A DNA stretch of 32,065 bases. Origin: Planctomycetota bacterium (lineage in GTDB: Bacteria; Planctomycetota; UBA1135; GCA-002686595). Location of the stretch: assembly GCA_028278425.1 (NCBI GenBank), contig JANQEJ010000137.1, positions 1-32,065 of the forward strand, in the 5' to 3' direction. The notes under the pieces are model-generated. The model was not told the DNA's origin. It saw only the letters and a list, made by a program, of their open reading frames with translations, and did no database searches. Shown piece after piece: positions 1 to 7,471 of the stretch. The position numbers were made by a program, and so were the translations under genes. Each line of letters starts with the position of its first letter. Positions within the stretch are counted from its first letter, which is position 1.

Positions 1-54
1 CTTCTCTCCGCTCGAGCAGCCGACATCAACGCTTTGACCAAGATCGCCGCGTAA
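1..54 (+). CDS. C-terminal end of an unidentified gene (partial)
   Basis: Frame 1 is open from the window edge to a TAA at 52-54 and gives 17 residues ending in ALTKIAA. The gene begins outside the window, so neither its start nor its family can be fixed. The Leu/Ala/Ile-rich tail would suit the last helix of a small helical protein. CTCCGT-type repeats like those at 234-304 often lie near 'four helix bundle' (S23/IVS-type) genes, which is a possible but unproven identity. Coding by chance is a real alternative over so few codons. Confidence 0.25.
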   Translation, partial: LLSARAADINALTKIAA

Positions 55-94
55 TTCCTGCGCTCCAAGCAAAGGAATGCGGAATGAGTACTAC

Positions 95-237
95 GGAGAT
101 CGGAGTCTATGGGGCACGTCCCCGCGAGTTGTCCGGTTCCTGACCACTCCAACCGTCAGGCGAAGTCAGCTCGCGGAGACGTGGATCGGTCAGGACGCGA
201 CATGACGCGGAGACGAACACCGTAGATGCCGATCTCC
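95..237. repeat. imperfect long inverted repeat (arms about 55 bp)
   Basis: Positions 95-150 (starting GGAGATCGG, then TCTA, CCGCG, CCTGACC) match the reverse complement of 183-237 (GGAGATCGG, ATCTACGG, CCGCG, CCTGACC) over about 55 bases with scattered mismatches. The arms are separated by a 32-base spacer. No ORF with a convincing product lies across it. It could be a transcribed hairpin or two diverged, opposed copies of a short repeat element. I see no transposase and no target-site duplication. Confidence 0.5.
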
Positions 238-304
238 GAGGTCTCCGATAACTCCGTTTTCCTCCGTGTTAACCTCCGGGCTCCGTGCCCTCCGTTCCTC
301 TCCG
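234..304. repeat. array of eight CTCCG units, about one helical turn apart
   Basis: CTCCG begins at 234, 243, 252, 262, 274, 281, 290 and 300, so the spacing is 7-12 bases and mostly 9-10. On the minus strand this reads as repeated CGGAG, several as ACGGAG. The array starts inside the right arm of the inverted repeat and ends ten bases before the stop codon of the molybdopterin-type gene. It is too short and irregular for CRISPR. Similar ACGGAG-type strings are common near four-helix-bundle genes in environmental genomes, from memory. Its function is unknown. Confidence 0.6.
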
Positions 305-313
305 AGGTCCCAA

Positions 314-742
314 TCAGTCCGAACACCGCGCCGTGTGCGACCCCTTGCTCGCGGCGAACTCGACGCTCCCGAGGAACTTCACGTTGACGCTGCAGTCCTC
401 GCTGTCCGCCAGGAAGAGCCGGAACGGCCCGCCGTAGGTCTCGGGCAGCGGTTCGTCGTCGAGCGCATAGAGCACGATCCCCTTCTCCGCGAGCTCCTCC
501 ACCGGCAGGCTCGCCGTGAAGCTGCCGTCCGACGAGGCGACGTTCACGAAGGCGACGTCGGCGTGCGGGCGTGCGCGCTCGATCAGCGCTCGGAAACGGA
601 TCGCGGTGCCTTGCCGGTCGGGGAGCACGCTTCCGAGGTCGGGGATCTTGTGCTCCTCCGCGGCCGCCTCGCAGTCGGCGTAGGTGAGCTCCAGGTCGCC
701 GGCTTCGCACGCGCCGCCGACGCGCAGGGTCGTCTCGCTCAT
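314..742 (-). CDS. small molybdopterin-dependent oxidoreductase-like protein
   Basis: The protein has 142 residues from ATG at 742; an upstream in-frame extension overlaps the divergent gene and is less likely. The second half carries the signature of the sulfite-oxidase/YedY-type molybdopterin-binding domain: a VASSDG segment, LYALDDEPLPETYGGPFRLFL and NVKFLGSVEF near the end. It is shorter than the usual domain. The segment where such enzymes carry the molybdenum-ligating cysteine reads VLPDRQG instead, so catalysis as a normal Mo enzyme is doubtful. No signal peptide is visible. It is divergent from the selenocysteine peroxiredoxin, with only 22 bases between the chosen starts. It could be a degenerate or regulatory relative of the family. 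Confidence 0.72.
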   Translation of the reverse strand: MSETTLRVGGACEAGDLELTYADCEAAAEEHKIPDLGSVLPDRQGTAIRFRALIERARPHADVAFVNVASSDGSFTASLPVEELAEKGIVLYALDDEPLPETYGGPFRLFLADSEDCSVNVKFLGSVEFAASKGSHTARCSD

Positions 743-764
743 CGGCGCAGGGTAGCATGCGCAC

Positions 765-1256
765 GTGTTCCGCACGTTCCAGTACGCGTTCAAGAAGCTC
801 ACCGGGAGGATGCCGACCATGCTCGACGTTGGGACCGCCGCGCCGGCCTTCGAGGTCAACGACCACCAGGGGCGCACCGTTTCGCTCCAGGGACTCCAGG
901 GGAAACGTTTCGTCCTCTGGTTCTATCCGAAGGCCGACACCCCCGGGTGAACGGCCCAGGGGAGCGGGTTCCGTGATCGAGCCCGCGAGTTCGAGGAGAA
1001 GGGCGTGCAGATCTTCGGCGTGTCGTTCGACACCGAGGCGGAGAACAAGGCCTTCGCCGAGAAGCTCGACTTTCCCTTCCCGCTGCTTTGCGACACGTCG
1101 CGCGCGATGGGGCTCGCCTACAGGGCGTGCGACAGCGCGGCGGATCCGTACCCGAACCGCATCACGTACGTGATCGGTCCCGAGGGCGAGATCCAGCAGG
1201 CGATCGAGACCAAGGACCCGGGCGGGCAGGCGGCGGCGATCCTCGCCTCCTTATAG
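765..1256 (+). CDS. selenocysteine-containing peroxiredoxin (PrxQ/BCP type), TGA at 948-950 read as Sec
   Basis: A thioredoxin-fold peroxidase that should reduce hydroperoxides in the cytoplasm. The frame is open before and after one TGA and ends with TAG at 1254-1256. The family motif YPKADTPGC reads YPKADTPG-TGA, so the stop replaces the peroxidatic cysteine (residue 62), and FRDRAREFEEKGVQIFGVSFD-type sequence continues in frame. The downstream half then shows FPLLCDTSRAMGLAY and RITYVIGPEG, all typical. A SECIS-like hairpin follows. The usual resolving Cys five residues on is Ser, so it would be a 1-Sec type or use the later Cys residues. I chose GTG 765 because all codons from there to 809 end in G or C; ATG 819, with GGGAGG upstream and where the family domain begins, is the alternative (145 aa). 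A pseudogene is unlikely given the perfect flanking conservation. Confidence 0.88.
964..986 (+). promoter_or_regulatory. putative bacterial SECIS hairpin for the peroxiredoxin
   Basis: Bases 964-971 (GCGGGTTC) pair with 979-986 (GAGCCCGC) in an uninterrupted 8-bp stem with one G-U pair. The 7-base loop is CGTGATC, with G in its second position. The loop begins 21 nt after the TGA. Bacterial SECIS elements are expected to lie inside the coding region, with the loop about 16-37 nt after the UGA and a G among the first two loop bases. Folding is by eye; a shorter alternative hairpin (951-974) exists but sits too close to the TGA. Confidence 0.72.
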
Positions 1257-1271
1257 AGAGAGAACCCGTTC

Positions 1272-2081
1272 GTGAGCCGCTTTCCCTTCCGCGACGACGG
1301 GCCGCCGCTTCTGATCGGCGTCGTGCACCTCGCGCCGACGCCGGGGGCGCCGGGGTTCGGCGGCGACGCGGAGGCGGTGCTCGAGCGGGCGCGGGCCGAC
1401 GCGCGCGCCCTCGGCGACGGCGGCGCGGACGGGATGATCGTCGAGAACTTCGGCGACGCGCCGTTCTTCCCGGAGCGCGTCCCGGCGGAAACCGTGGCCA
1501 TGCTGGCGCTCGCCGTGCGGGCCGCCCGCGAGGTCGCGGGCGACCTCCCCGTCGGCGTCAACGTGCTGCGCAACGACGCGCGCGCCGCCGTCGGGATCTG
1601 CGCCGCCGCCGGCGCGGCGTTCCTGCGCGTCAACGTGCACGTCGGCGCGGCGGTGACCGACCAAGGCGTGATCGAAGGGCGCGCGGCGGAGACCCTGCGC
1701 GAGCGTGACCGCCTCGCCCCGGAGGCGGCGATCTTCGCCGACGTGCACGTGAAGCACGCGACTCCGCTCGGCGGGGAGTCCATCGCGGAGGCGGCGGCCG
1801 AGACGTTCCGGCGCGGGCGCGCCGACGCGCTGATCGTCTCCGGCCCGGCGACGGGCGAGCCGGCCGCGCGCGCCGACCTTCTCGCCGTGCGCGAGTGCGT
1901 CGATGCTGCGCCGCTCCTCGTCGGCTCGGGCTTGTCCGAGGCGAACGCGGCGGAGCTCCTCGCGGTCGCCGACGGCGCGATCGTGGGGACGGCGCTCAAG
2001 ACCGACGCGCGCGTCGAGCTTCCGGTCGACGCGGCCCGGGTCGCGCGGCTGCGGGGGGTGCTCGACGCGGTAGGGCGGTAA
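1272..2081 (+). CDS. BtpA/SgcQ family TIM-barrel protein
   Basis: 269 residues from GTG 1272, preceded by the purine-rich GAGAGAGAA. Family features are the N-terminal LIGVVHLAPTPGAPG, the DGMIVENFGDAPF segment, PVGVNVLRND, FLRVNVHVGAAVTDQG, DVHVKHATPL, DALIVSG and the C-terminal SGLSEANAAELL and GAIVGTALK phosphate-binding-like strand ends of a TIM barrel. BtpA is needed for photosystem I stability in cyanobacteria, and SgcQ is linked to sugar metabolism. The true reaction of most members is not known, so no substrate is assigned. It begins 15 bases after the peroxiredoxin and is probably co-transcribed with it; no functional link is evident. Length is normal for the family. Confidence 0.88.
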   Translation: MSRFPFRDDGPPLLIGVVHLAPTPGAPGFGGDAEAVLERARADARALGDGGADGMIVENFGDAPFFPERVPAETVAMLALAVRAAREVAGDLPVGVNVLRNDARAAVGICAAAGAAFLRVNVHVGAAVTDQGVIEGRAAETLRERDRLAPEAAIFADVHVKHATPLGGESIAEAAAETFRRGRADALIVSGPATGEPAARADLLAVRECVDAAPLLVGSGLSEANAAELLAVADGAIVGTALKTDARVELPVDAARVARLRGVLDAVGR

Positions 2082-2112
2082 CCCGCCTTCCCCGCGCGGA
2101 TAGCGCCCCGTG

Positions 2113-3243
2113 ATGCGCGCGGTCTGGGTCGTCCTCCTCGTCGCCGCGGTTGCGGTCGTCGCGATCTTCCTCAAAACGGGGGACCGCGCCGGAGCCGAGG
2201 TCTCCAAGGGCGCCGACGTAGAGGCGGCCGAGGATCGCGCCGAAACGCGGCTCGCACGACCGCCAGGCGAGCAGGTCGCCGCCGCCGCTCTCGGCGAGAG
2301 CCCCACGCGGCAGACGGTGGCGGAGATCGAGCCGGCGGACGAGCCCGAGCCGCCGCCGAAGGAGGCGTACGTGGACGTCGCCGTGTTCGAGCTCGAGTCG
2401 CAGGCGCCGATCGCCGGCGCGACGCTCCAGCTCGTTCCGTTCGACGAGCCGGACTACCGCTCGGCCCTAGCGCCGCCGCGCACGGACGAGGAGGGCAAGG
2501 CGACGCTCGTCGTCCGCGCCGGCGAGCGCTACCTCCTGCACGTGACCAACGTCTTCGGCTCGCGCGGGAAGGAGGTGTTGAGCGTCCCGCCGTTGAAGGA
2601 ATCCGAGCGGCGCGCGCTCCAGGCGTACCTGGCCACCGGCTACGACGGCCACTTCTTCGGGCTCGTGGTGGCCGACGAGGACGGCTCGCCGCTCCCCGAC
2701 GCGACGGTCAGGGTGCTGGACCGCCACGTCCGAGGCGGGCGGTTCGGCGAAGACCTCGGCAAGCACACCTACTTCGAGGCGCGCGTCGACGCGTCCGGGC
2801 TCTTCGACCTCTGGTTCGATCCGGGTCCGCGGACGACCGCCTTCGCCTCGGCGCCCGGGCGGAACCGCATGGCCTTCGGCGTCACGCCGGGGTGGTCGGC
2901 GGACCGGCCCTTCGAGATCCGCCTGCCGCGGACCGGAACGGCGCGGGTCACGCTGCTCGACGGGCTCGGGCGACCCGTGGGCGGCGCGAAGGTCACGCTG
3001 ATCGCGGAGGGGACCGATCTCGTCCTCGGCGACCGGAGCCGCGTCCGCATCCACTACAAGAACGACCCGAGCTGGTCGGCGACGACGGCGGACGACGGCA
3101 CGTGCGTCATCGCGGGCGCCGCGTCCAACGTCGGGCTGGACGTCAAGGTCCAGCCGCCGGCGGCCTACGCCTGGTGGCACCTCGAGGAGCTCGTCCTCAA
3201 GCCCGGCGTCGAGCAGGACGTCGAGATCGTGGCGCCCGACTGA
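2113..3243 (+). CDS. membrane-anchored protein with carboxypeptidase-regulatory-like domains
   Basis: 376 residues from ATG 2113; the codon before it, GTG 2110, would add one residue. Residues 3-20 are a strongly hydrophobic signal-anchor. An acidic, proline-rich linker follows to about residue 85. Then come at least three beta-sandwich units of the carboxypeptidase-regulatory/Cna-B type: DVAVFELESQAPIAGATLQL, LVVADEDGSPLPDATVRVL and VTLLDGLGRPVGGAKVTL. Each has the G-x-P/(I/L)-x-x-A-x-V motif. It is probably held in the inner membrane with its domains outside the cytoplasm. It resembles the extracellular half of the sigma-factor fusion at 28602-31679. No catalytic motif is visible and the function is unknown. 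It ends one base before the convergent lipoprotein gene. Confidence 0.8.
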   Translation: MRAVWVVLLVAAVAVVAIFLKTGDRAGAEVSKGADVEAAEDRAETRLARPPGEQVAAAALGESPTRQTVAEIEPADEPEPPPKEAYVDVAVFELESQAPIAGATLQLVPFDEPDYRSALAPPRTDEEGKATLVVRAGERYLLHVTNVFGSRGKEVLSVPPLKESERRALQAYLATGYDGHFFGLVVADEDGSPLPDATVRVLDRHVRGGRFGEDLGKHTYFEARVDASGLFDLWFDPGPRTTAFASAPGRNRMAFGVTPGWSADRPFEIRLPRTGTARVTLLDGLGRPVGGAKVTLIAEGTDLVLGDRSRVRIHYKNDPSWSATTADDGTCVIAGAASNVGLDVKVQPPAAYAWWHLEELVLKPGVEQDVEIVAPD

Positions 3244-3244
3244 T

Positions 3245-4771
3245 CTACTCGTAGAAGTTCGTCGCCTCGGTCTCCTCGAGCGGCGAGGAGAGCTGTCCCG
3301 TGGTCAGCGAGACCTTGAACCGCGCGTCCGCCGGGCTCTCGCCGCGGACGGTCACGCGCCACGTCGCCTCGTCGCCGGCGGCGATGCTCGCGATCCCTTC
3401 GAAGCTCAGCGTCTTTCCGACGAGCGACGACTCGCTCGGGCCGCTGGAGGCGACGAAGGTCACGTTGTCGGGCAGCGTGCAGGTCACCTCGACGCTCGTG
3501 GCCGCCGCGGTGCCCTGGTTGATGACGCTGACGACGTAGACCGCCTCCGCGCCCACTTCGACCGGATCGTTGAGGTCGACGACCTCGACGGTGACGGCGG
3601 GGCGTCCCATCACCTTCGTGTGGAATCCGGCCTCCACCGGGTTCGCGGAGCGCGCGGTCGCGCGGGCGGTGGCGTCGAAGCCGCCGACCTCGGTGGCCTC
3701 GAGCACGACGCCGAGAGTGCGCTTGCCGCCCGGCTCGAGCTCGCCGATGCGCCAGCGGACTCTGCCGTCCACGAAAACGCCGCCCTCGGTTGCCGAGTGG
3801 AAGCGCGTGCGCGGCGGGACGCGGTCCTCGACGAAGGCGTCGCGCGCGACGCCGTCGCCGACGTTCGTGACGACGAGCTCGTACTCGATCCGCCGCCCGA
3901 GGAACGTCTCGGACGTGCCCGTCCGCTCGATCTTGAGCTCGGGCTCGCGCACGGCGACCGTGAGCTCCGTGGCTTCCGAGGCGAGCTCGTCGGCGCCGTA
4001 GGCGGTGGCGGCGGCCTTGTGCTCGCCGCGCTCCGCGGCGCGCGCGGCCACGGTGAAGTCGCGCGCCGCGCCCTCGGCGAGGTCGCCCACGTGCAGCTCG
4101 AACGTGCTGCCGCCGTCCTCGCCCTTGAGCCCGTCGGGGAAGTTGCCGCGCAGGACGACGTCGCGCGCGGTTCCCGTCCCGGCGTTCTCGACCGTGTAGG
4201 TCAGGAGCACGCGGTCGTTGCGGATCACCTCGGCCGGCCCCGCGCCGGTCAGGGTGAGCTTCGGGTCGATGACGCGCGTGTCGACGCAGAGCGCCAGGTC
4301 GTACGTCACCGTCGAGCAGGTCTCGAAGCTGCCGGCTTCCGTGGCGACGGCCTCCAGCTTGAGCTCGCGCGACTCCCACGGGTCGAGCACGCCGACGTTC
4401 CATTCCGCGACCTTGTCTTCGCCGACCTTCACCTCGTCGCCGCCGCCCTTCACCTCGAAGGAAGGCGGCAGCGCGTCGAGCAGGACCACGCGGTTGAGCG
4501 TCTCCTCGGTAAGGTTCGTCACCCGCACGACGTAGTCGAACGGGCGGTTGAGCCGGATCTCGCCCGGGGTCGTCTTCTCGACGAGGAGCGCGCTCGTCGC
4601 GCGGCTCCCGGTCGGATAGGCCATGGCGGAGGTGACCGCGCCGGCTCCGGCCGCCGGGGCGGAGGCCTCGACGGCGTGCCGGTGGGGGCGGCGGGTCTCG
4701 TGCGTGATGACGCACGACGTGGCGCCGAGCGAGGCGACGGCGAGCAGGCCGAGGGTGGGAAACGCTTTCAT
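3245..4771 (-). CDS. DUF11-repeat surface lipoprotein
   Basis: 508 residues. The N-terminus is a lipoprotein signal peptide with Cys20 as the probable lipidation site (ATS-C). A His/Arg-rich and Ala/Gly-rich linker follows to about residue 60. Four DUF11-type (conserved repeat, CARDB-like) beta-sandwich units follow, beginning near residues 65, 170, 279 and 394. Each contains a YxVxVTNxGxxxAxxVxxxDxLP-like pattern, for example YELVVTNVGDGVARD and YVVSVINQGTAAATSV. Such repeats are common in large planctomycete and bacterial surface proteins and are thought to be structural. A CAGGAG lies seven bases before ATG 4771. It is convergent with the preceding gene, with one base between the stops. 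No enzyme domain is seen. Confidence 0.88.
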   Translation of the reverse strand: MKAFPTLGLLAVASLGATSCVITHETRRPHRHAVEASAPAAGAGAVTSAMAYPTGSRATSALLVEKTTPGEIRLNRPFDYVVRVTNLTEETLNRVVLLDALPPSFEVKGGGDEVKVGEDKVAEWNVGVLDPWESRELKLEAVATEAGSFETCSTVTYDLALCVDTRVIDPKLTLTGAGPAEVIRNDRVLLTYTVENAGTGTARDVVLRGNFPDGLKGEDGGSTFELHVGDLAEGAARDFTVAARAAERGEHKAAATAYGADELASEATELTVAVREPELKIERTGTSETFLGRRIEYELVVTNVGDGVARDAFVEDRVPPRTRFHSATEGGVFVDGRVRWRIGELEPGGKRTLGVVLEATEVGGFDATARATARSANPVEAGFHTKVMGRPAVTVEVVDLNDPVEVGAEAVYVVSVINQGTAAATSVEVTCTLPDNVTFVASSGPSESSLVGKTLSFEGIASIAAGDEATWRVTVRGESPADARFKVSLTTGQLSSPLEETEATNFYE

Positions 4772-4881
4772 GGGGGGGCTCCTGGGGCGATGGAGAGAGG
4801 AGGAGACGAAGTCTACCCCGAGATGCGGTTACGGGCTCGTGACCCGTTACGGGCGCCCGTCCCGGTAGCTTGTCCCTCGCG

Positions 4882-4974
4882 ATGGTGCTCCGCCTTTCCC
4901 TCCGCTACGCCGTCCACCTGGGCTTCGCGCTGCTGCTGCTCTACGCGGCCGTGGCGCTGCTCGGCGGCGCGTAG
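4882..4974 (+). CDS. candidate 30-residue single-span membrane peptide
   Basis: ATG 4882 to TAG 4972-4974 encodes 30 residues: a short basic, amphipathic start (MVLRLSLRYAVH), then a hydrophobic helix rich in Leu and Ala (FALLLLYAAVALL), ending GGA. It fills the only gap between two minus-strand genes and lies on the opposite strand. There is no clear Shine-Dalgarno sequence. Chance Leu/Ala-rich frames are frequent at this GC content, so this is tentative. Confidence 0.3.
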   Translation: MVLRLSLRYAVHLGFALLLLYAAVALLGGA

Positions 4975-4975
4975 G

Positions 4976-5965
4976 CTATGCGAAGAGCACCGGCGTGTAG
5001 TCCACCTCCGTCTCGCCCTCCGCGAAGTGCGCGAAGGACTGGACCAGCCGCCGGTCCGGCCAGCGGAGCTCGACCTCGCCGCGCAGGGGCCGGTAGATCG
5101 CGGTGTAGAGCGTGCCGAAGTGGCGCTGGTAGGCGCGGGAGAAGAGCGGCTCCTCGAGGAAGCGTTCGGCGAGGCGCCCGAGCGTCTCGAACGGGTCGGC
5201 CAGGCGCGACGTCAGGAAGCGCTCGCGCTCCGTGGTGTACGTCAGGAGCGCGTGCTGCTGCCACTCGATCTGGCCCTGGTGGTTCGTCGCCACCGGCGTG
5301 CGCACGACCGCGGCGGGGCGATCGGGCGCGACGTGCACCGTCGCGTACGAGCCGCTCGCGTCGATCACCGAGACGTTGTAGGCCATGTGCGACGGCACCC
5401 GCGCGAGCACCGCGGTCGCCTCGGCGGTGTTCCGGCAGAACTCGAGCACGTACCGCAGCACGAGCGGGATCCCGAAGCCGTCGCCGACGACGCGCCGGCC
5501 GCCGAAGGCGAGCGACACCGCGAGCCCGTGGTGGTTCATGCCGTCGAGCGCGCCCCAGAGCACTTCGCTCATCGCGATGACGTGCGTGCCGTTCCAGGCC
5601 GTCGAGACGAGCGTCGCCTCGCAGAGCTCCGGGCTGTAGTCGTAGTTGCGGATCAGGATCGGCTCGGAGCGGCTCCATACCACCTGCGAGCAGCCGGACA
5701 TGTACGGCGTCGGTCGGTAGTGCGCGAGGAAGCGCGCCGCGAGATCGTCGCCGCCGGCGAGGTCGACCAGGCGGGTGTAGGTGGGGATCAGCTCGGGCAT
5801 GTGGCGCTCGAGCGCGACCGCCCCTTGGTCGACCGACGGGCGCGCCGAGTCGCCCTCCTTGAGAAACCACCGGCGGTAGGCGGGCCAGGCCTCGTCGAAG
5901 AGCGCCCGCCACTTGGGGCCCGGGTGAAGCTCCTGGACGGAGCGAAACGGAAGCCGCAGCCTCAC
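4976..5965 (-). CDS. C45-family autoproteolytic acyltransferase/hydrolase
   Basis: 329 residues from GTG 5965, whose GTGA overlaps the stop of the upstream ATP-grasp gene by four bases. The family (acyl-CoA:6-aminopenicillanate acyltransferase type, N-terminal-nucleophile fold) cuts itself before a Cys, which then acts as nucleophile on amides. Here that Cys is Cys92 in PYMSGCSQVVW. Family features that follow are LIRNYDYSPE, ALDGMNHHGLAVSLAFGG, GFGIPLVLRYVLE, AYNVSVIDASG and TNHQGQIEW. It is the last gene of the five-gene operon, which suggests it hydrolyses or transfers an acyl group on an amine or peptide-like intermediate made by the other enzymes. The substrate is not readable from the sequence. 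No signal peptide is seen, so it probably acts in the cytoplasm. Confidence 0.88.
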   Translation of the reverse strand: MRLRLPFRSVQELHPGPKWRALFDEAWPAYRRWFLKEGDSARPSVDQGAVALERHMPELIPTYTRLVDLAGGDDLAARFLAHYRPTPYMSGCSQVVWSRSEPILIRNYDYSPELCEATLVSTAWNGTHVIAMSEVLWGALDGMNHHGLAVSLAFGGRRVVGDGFGIPLVLRYVLEFCRNTAEATAVLARVPSHMAYNVSVIDASGSYATVHVAPDRPAAVVRTPVATNHQGQIEWQQHALLTYTTERERFLTSRLADPFETLGRLAERFLEEPLFSRAYQRHFGTLYTAIYRPLRGEVELRWPDRRLVQSFAHFAEGETEVDYTPVLFA

Positions 5966-7470
5966 AGCATCTTGAAGGCGCCGATCTCCGCCCTCTGGCG
6001 GCCCGCGCTGCGGTCACGCGCGTCGAGGCTCTTGGTGGAACGGAACTGGGAGCGCAGCGCGCGGATCCAGGCCTTCGCGCGGGCGTTCAGGCGGTTCCGG
6101 TCGTCCATCAGCCGGCCGCGCGTCACCAGGATCCCCATGTCCGCGCCCTTGTAGAAGTAGTCGCCCTCCTTCGCGATCCGCAGGAAGAAGGCGCGGTTCT
6201 CGTTCGCCACGGTACGCCGGTGCGTCTGCACGCGGAGGAAGTTCATGCGGCCCTCGCCGTCGAGCTCCCAGATGCCCGTGCGCGGCGCGGCGGTGACGAG
6301 CTTCACGTCGTCGTCGGTGTACTTGACGACGAGCTGGCTCCACGCGTCGATGTTCTCGGGGTCGGCCCAGCGCGCGTTGAGCTCGTCCACGTCGAGCTCG
6401 TACGGCACGTTCATGTACTCGAGCAGGTGGAACAGGAAGAGCGGTGCGTCCGCCTGCGCGAAGGCGGCGAGGTTCGTCATCGAGCTCGCGCCGGTGATGC
6501 GCGGGTTGACCTCGCCCAGGTAGAGCTTGCCCGTGTCCTCGTCGAGCAGGAGGTCGAGCTCGAAGTAGCCGCGGTAGCCCATCTTCCGCAGCTCCTCGCC
6601 GAAGCGCATCGTCATCCGGCGCGCGAGGTTGCGGATCCGGCGCGGGAACGCCTCGGCGTAGACCTCGTTGCCGCACCAGCCGCCCTTGTAGGGGGTGAGC
6701 TCCTTGAAGCCGACGAGCTCGGTCATCAGCGGGCCGACGATCGTGCCGTGGCGCGTCACGCAGGCCTCGATCGCGGTGCCGCGGCACTTGAGGCGCTTCA
6801 TCACCTTGACCTCGGGGGCGGCCGTGATCTCGTCGGCGTACTTCTTCCAGTCGCGCTCGGACGAGATGAAGAAGGTCGTGTGGCCGGAGTCGCCGAAGGC
6901 GGTCTGGATCACGAGGTTCTTGCCGAGGCGCTTCGACATCCGGCGCAATTCGGCGTAGCTCGTCACCTTCCCGAGCACGTTGGGAACGCTCTTCACGCCG
7001 GCGCGGTTGCCGATGCGCGTCGTGTTGATCTTGTCGTCGACCGCGTCGCGCAGGGACGCCTTGGGGAAGCAGACCTTGAGGCCGAGCTCGCGGCAGCGCT
7101 TCTCGGTCTCTTTGTCGAACATCAGGAACACCGTCCGCCCGCCGGGGCCGCCGGCGTAGACGTAGTTCTGCACGTCGGGGTGCGCGAGCAGGTAGTTGTT
7201 GATGTCCTCGATCCCGTCGAAGAGCTCGTGCGGGATCTCCGGCGGGCTGAACACGTTCGGGTGGTGGCCGTCGAAGCAGTCGATGTAGTTGACGTACTTG
7301 AAGTTGCCGACCCACTCGTCGATGCCGATCAGGTTGAAGTTGGTCGCGCTGACGAAGTAGATCGGCTCTTCGTTGCGGTGGAAGAAGCGGCGGATGTCCG
7401 ACACGCCCTTGAGCTTCTTGCGGCGCCGCCTGCGCGGTCGTTGCGGAGTGATCGTCACGGTACGGGGCAC
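5962..7470 (-). CDS. ATP-grasp ligase (biotin-carboxylase-like) with basic N-terminus
   Basis: 502 residues from GTG 7470, one base after the decarboxylase stop. Residues 9-21 are a run of Arg/Lys/Pro. Residues 35-140 form a Rossmann-like preATP-grasp part (EPIYFVSATNFNLIG, NYVYAGGPGGRTVFLMF). The ATP-grasp fold follows: DDKINTTRIGNRAGVKSVPN at 145-164, LVIQTAFGDSGHTTFF (186-201), MKRLKCRGTAIEACV, and the Mg-binding GYFELDLLLD (301-310) and LGEVNPRITGAS (318-329). ATP-grasp enzymes join a carboxylate to an amine or thiol through an acyl phosphate. With a decarboxylase and two amide-acting enzymes beside it, a carboxylate-amine ligase is the natural guess; true biotin carboxylase is unlikely, as no BCCP or carboxyltransferase is nearby. 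The last 100 residues match nothing I recognise. Confidence 0.85.
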   Translation of the reverse strand: MPRTVTITPQRPRRRRRKKLKGVSDIRRFFHRNEEPIYFVSATNFNLIGIDEWVGNFKYVNYIDCFDGHHPNVFSPPEIPHELFDGIEDINNYLLAHPDVQNYVYAGGPGGRTVFLMFDKETEKRCRELGLKVCFPKASLRDAVDDKINTTRIGNRAGVKSVPNVLGKVTSYAELRRMSKRLGKNLVIQTAFGDSGHTTFFISSERDWKKYADEITAAPEVKVMKRLKCRGTAIEACVTRHGTIVGPLMTELVGFKELTPYKGGWCGNEVYAEAFPRRIRNLARRMTMRFGEELRKMGYRGYFELDLLLDEDTGKLYLGEVNPRITGASSMTNLAAFAQADAPLFLFHLLEYMNVPYELDVDELNARWADPENIDAWSQLVVKYTDDDVKLVTAAPRTGIWELDGEGRMNFLRVQTHRRTVANENRAFFLRIAKEGDYFYKGADMGILVTRGRLMDDRNRLNARAKAWIRALRSQFRSTKSLDARDRSAGRQRAEIGAFKML

Positions 7471-7471
7471 G

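Noticed and set aside
234..304. CTCCG repeats as a CRISPR array
   Set aside because: Units are 5-6 bases with 7-12 base periods; there are no conserved long repeats, unique spacers or cas genes.
948..950. TGA in the peroxiredoxin as a pseudogene mutation or sequencing error
   Set aside because: The TGA is exactly at the catalytic Cys, flanking sequence is intact, a SECIS-like hairpin follows, and a second gene in the window shows the same pattern.
951..974. ACGG-CCC / GGG-CCGT hairpin as the SECIS of the peroxiredoxin
   Set aside because: Its loop starts only seven bases after the TGA and the stem has a two-base bulge; the 964-986 hairpin fits the rules better.
3620..6154. Very long open frame on the plus strand opposite the lipoprotein and C45 genes
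   Set aside because: It has low-complexity Arg/Ala/Val-rich sequence with no family motif and lies antisense to two well-supported genes. Such frames are expected at this GC content.
5962..7470. ATP-grasp gene as acetyl-CoA carboxylase biotin carboxylase
   Set aside because: No BCCP or carboxyltransferase gene is nearby, and the N-terminal and C-terminal parts differ from AccC.
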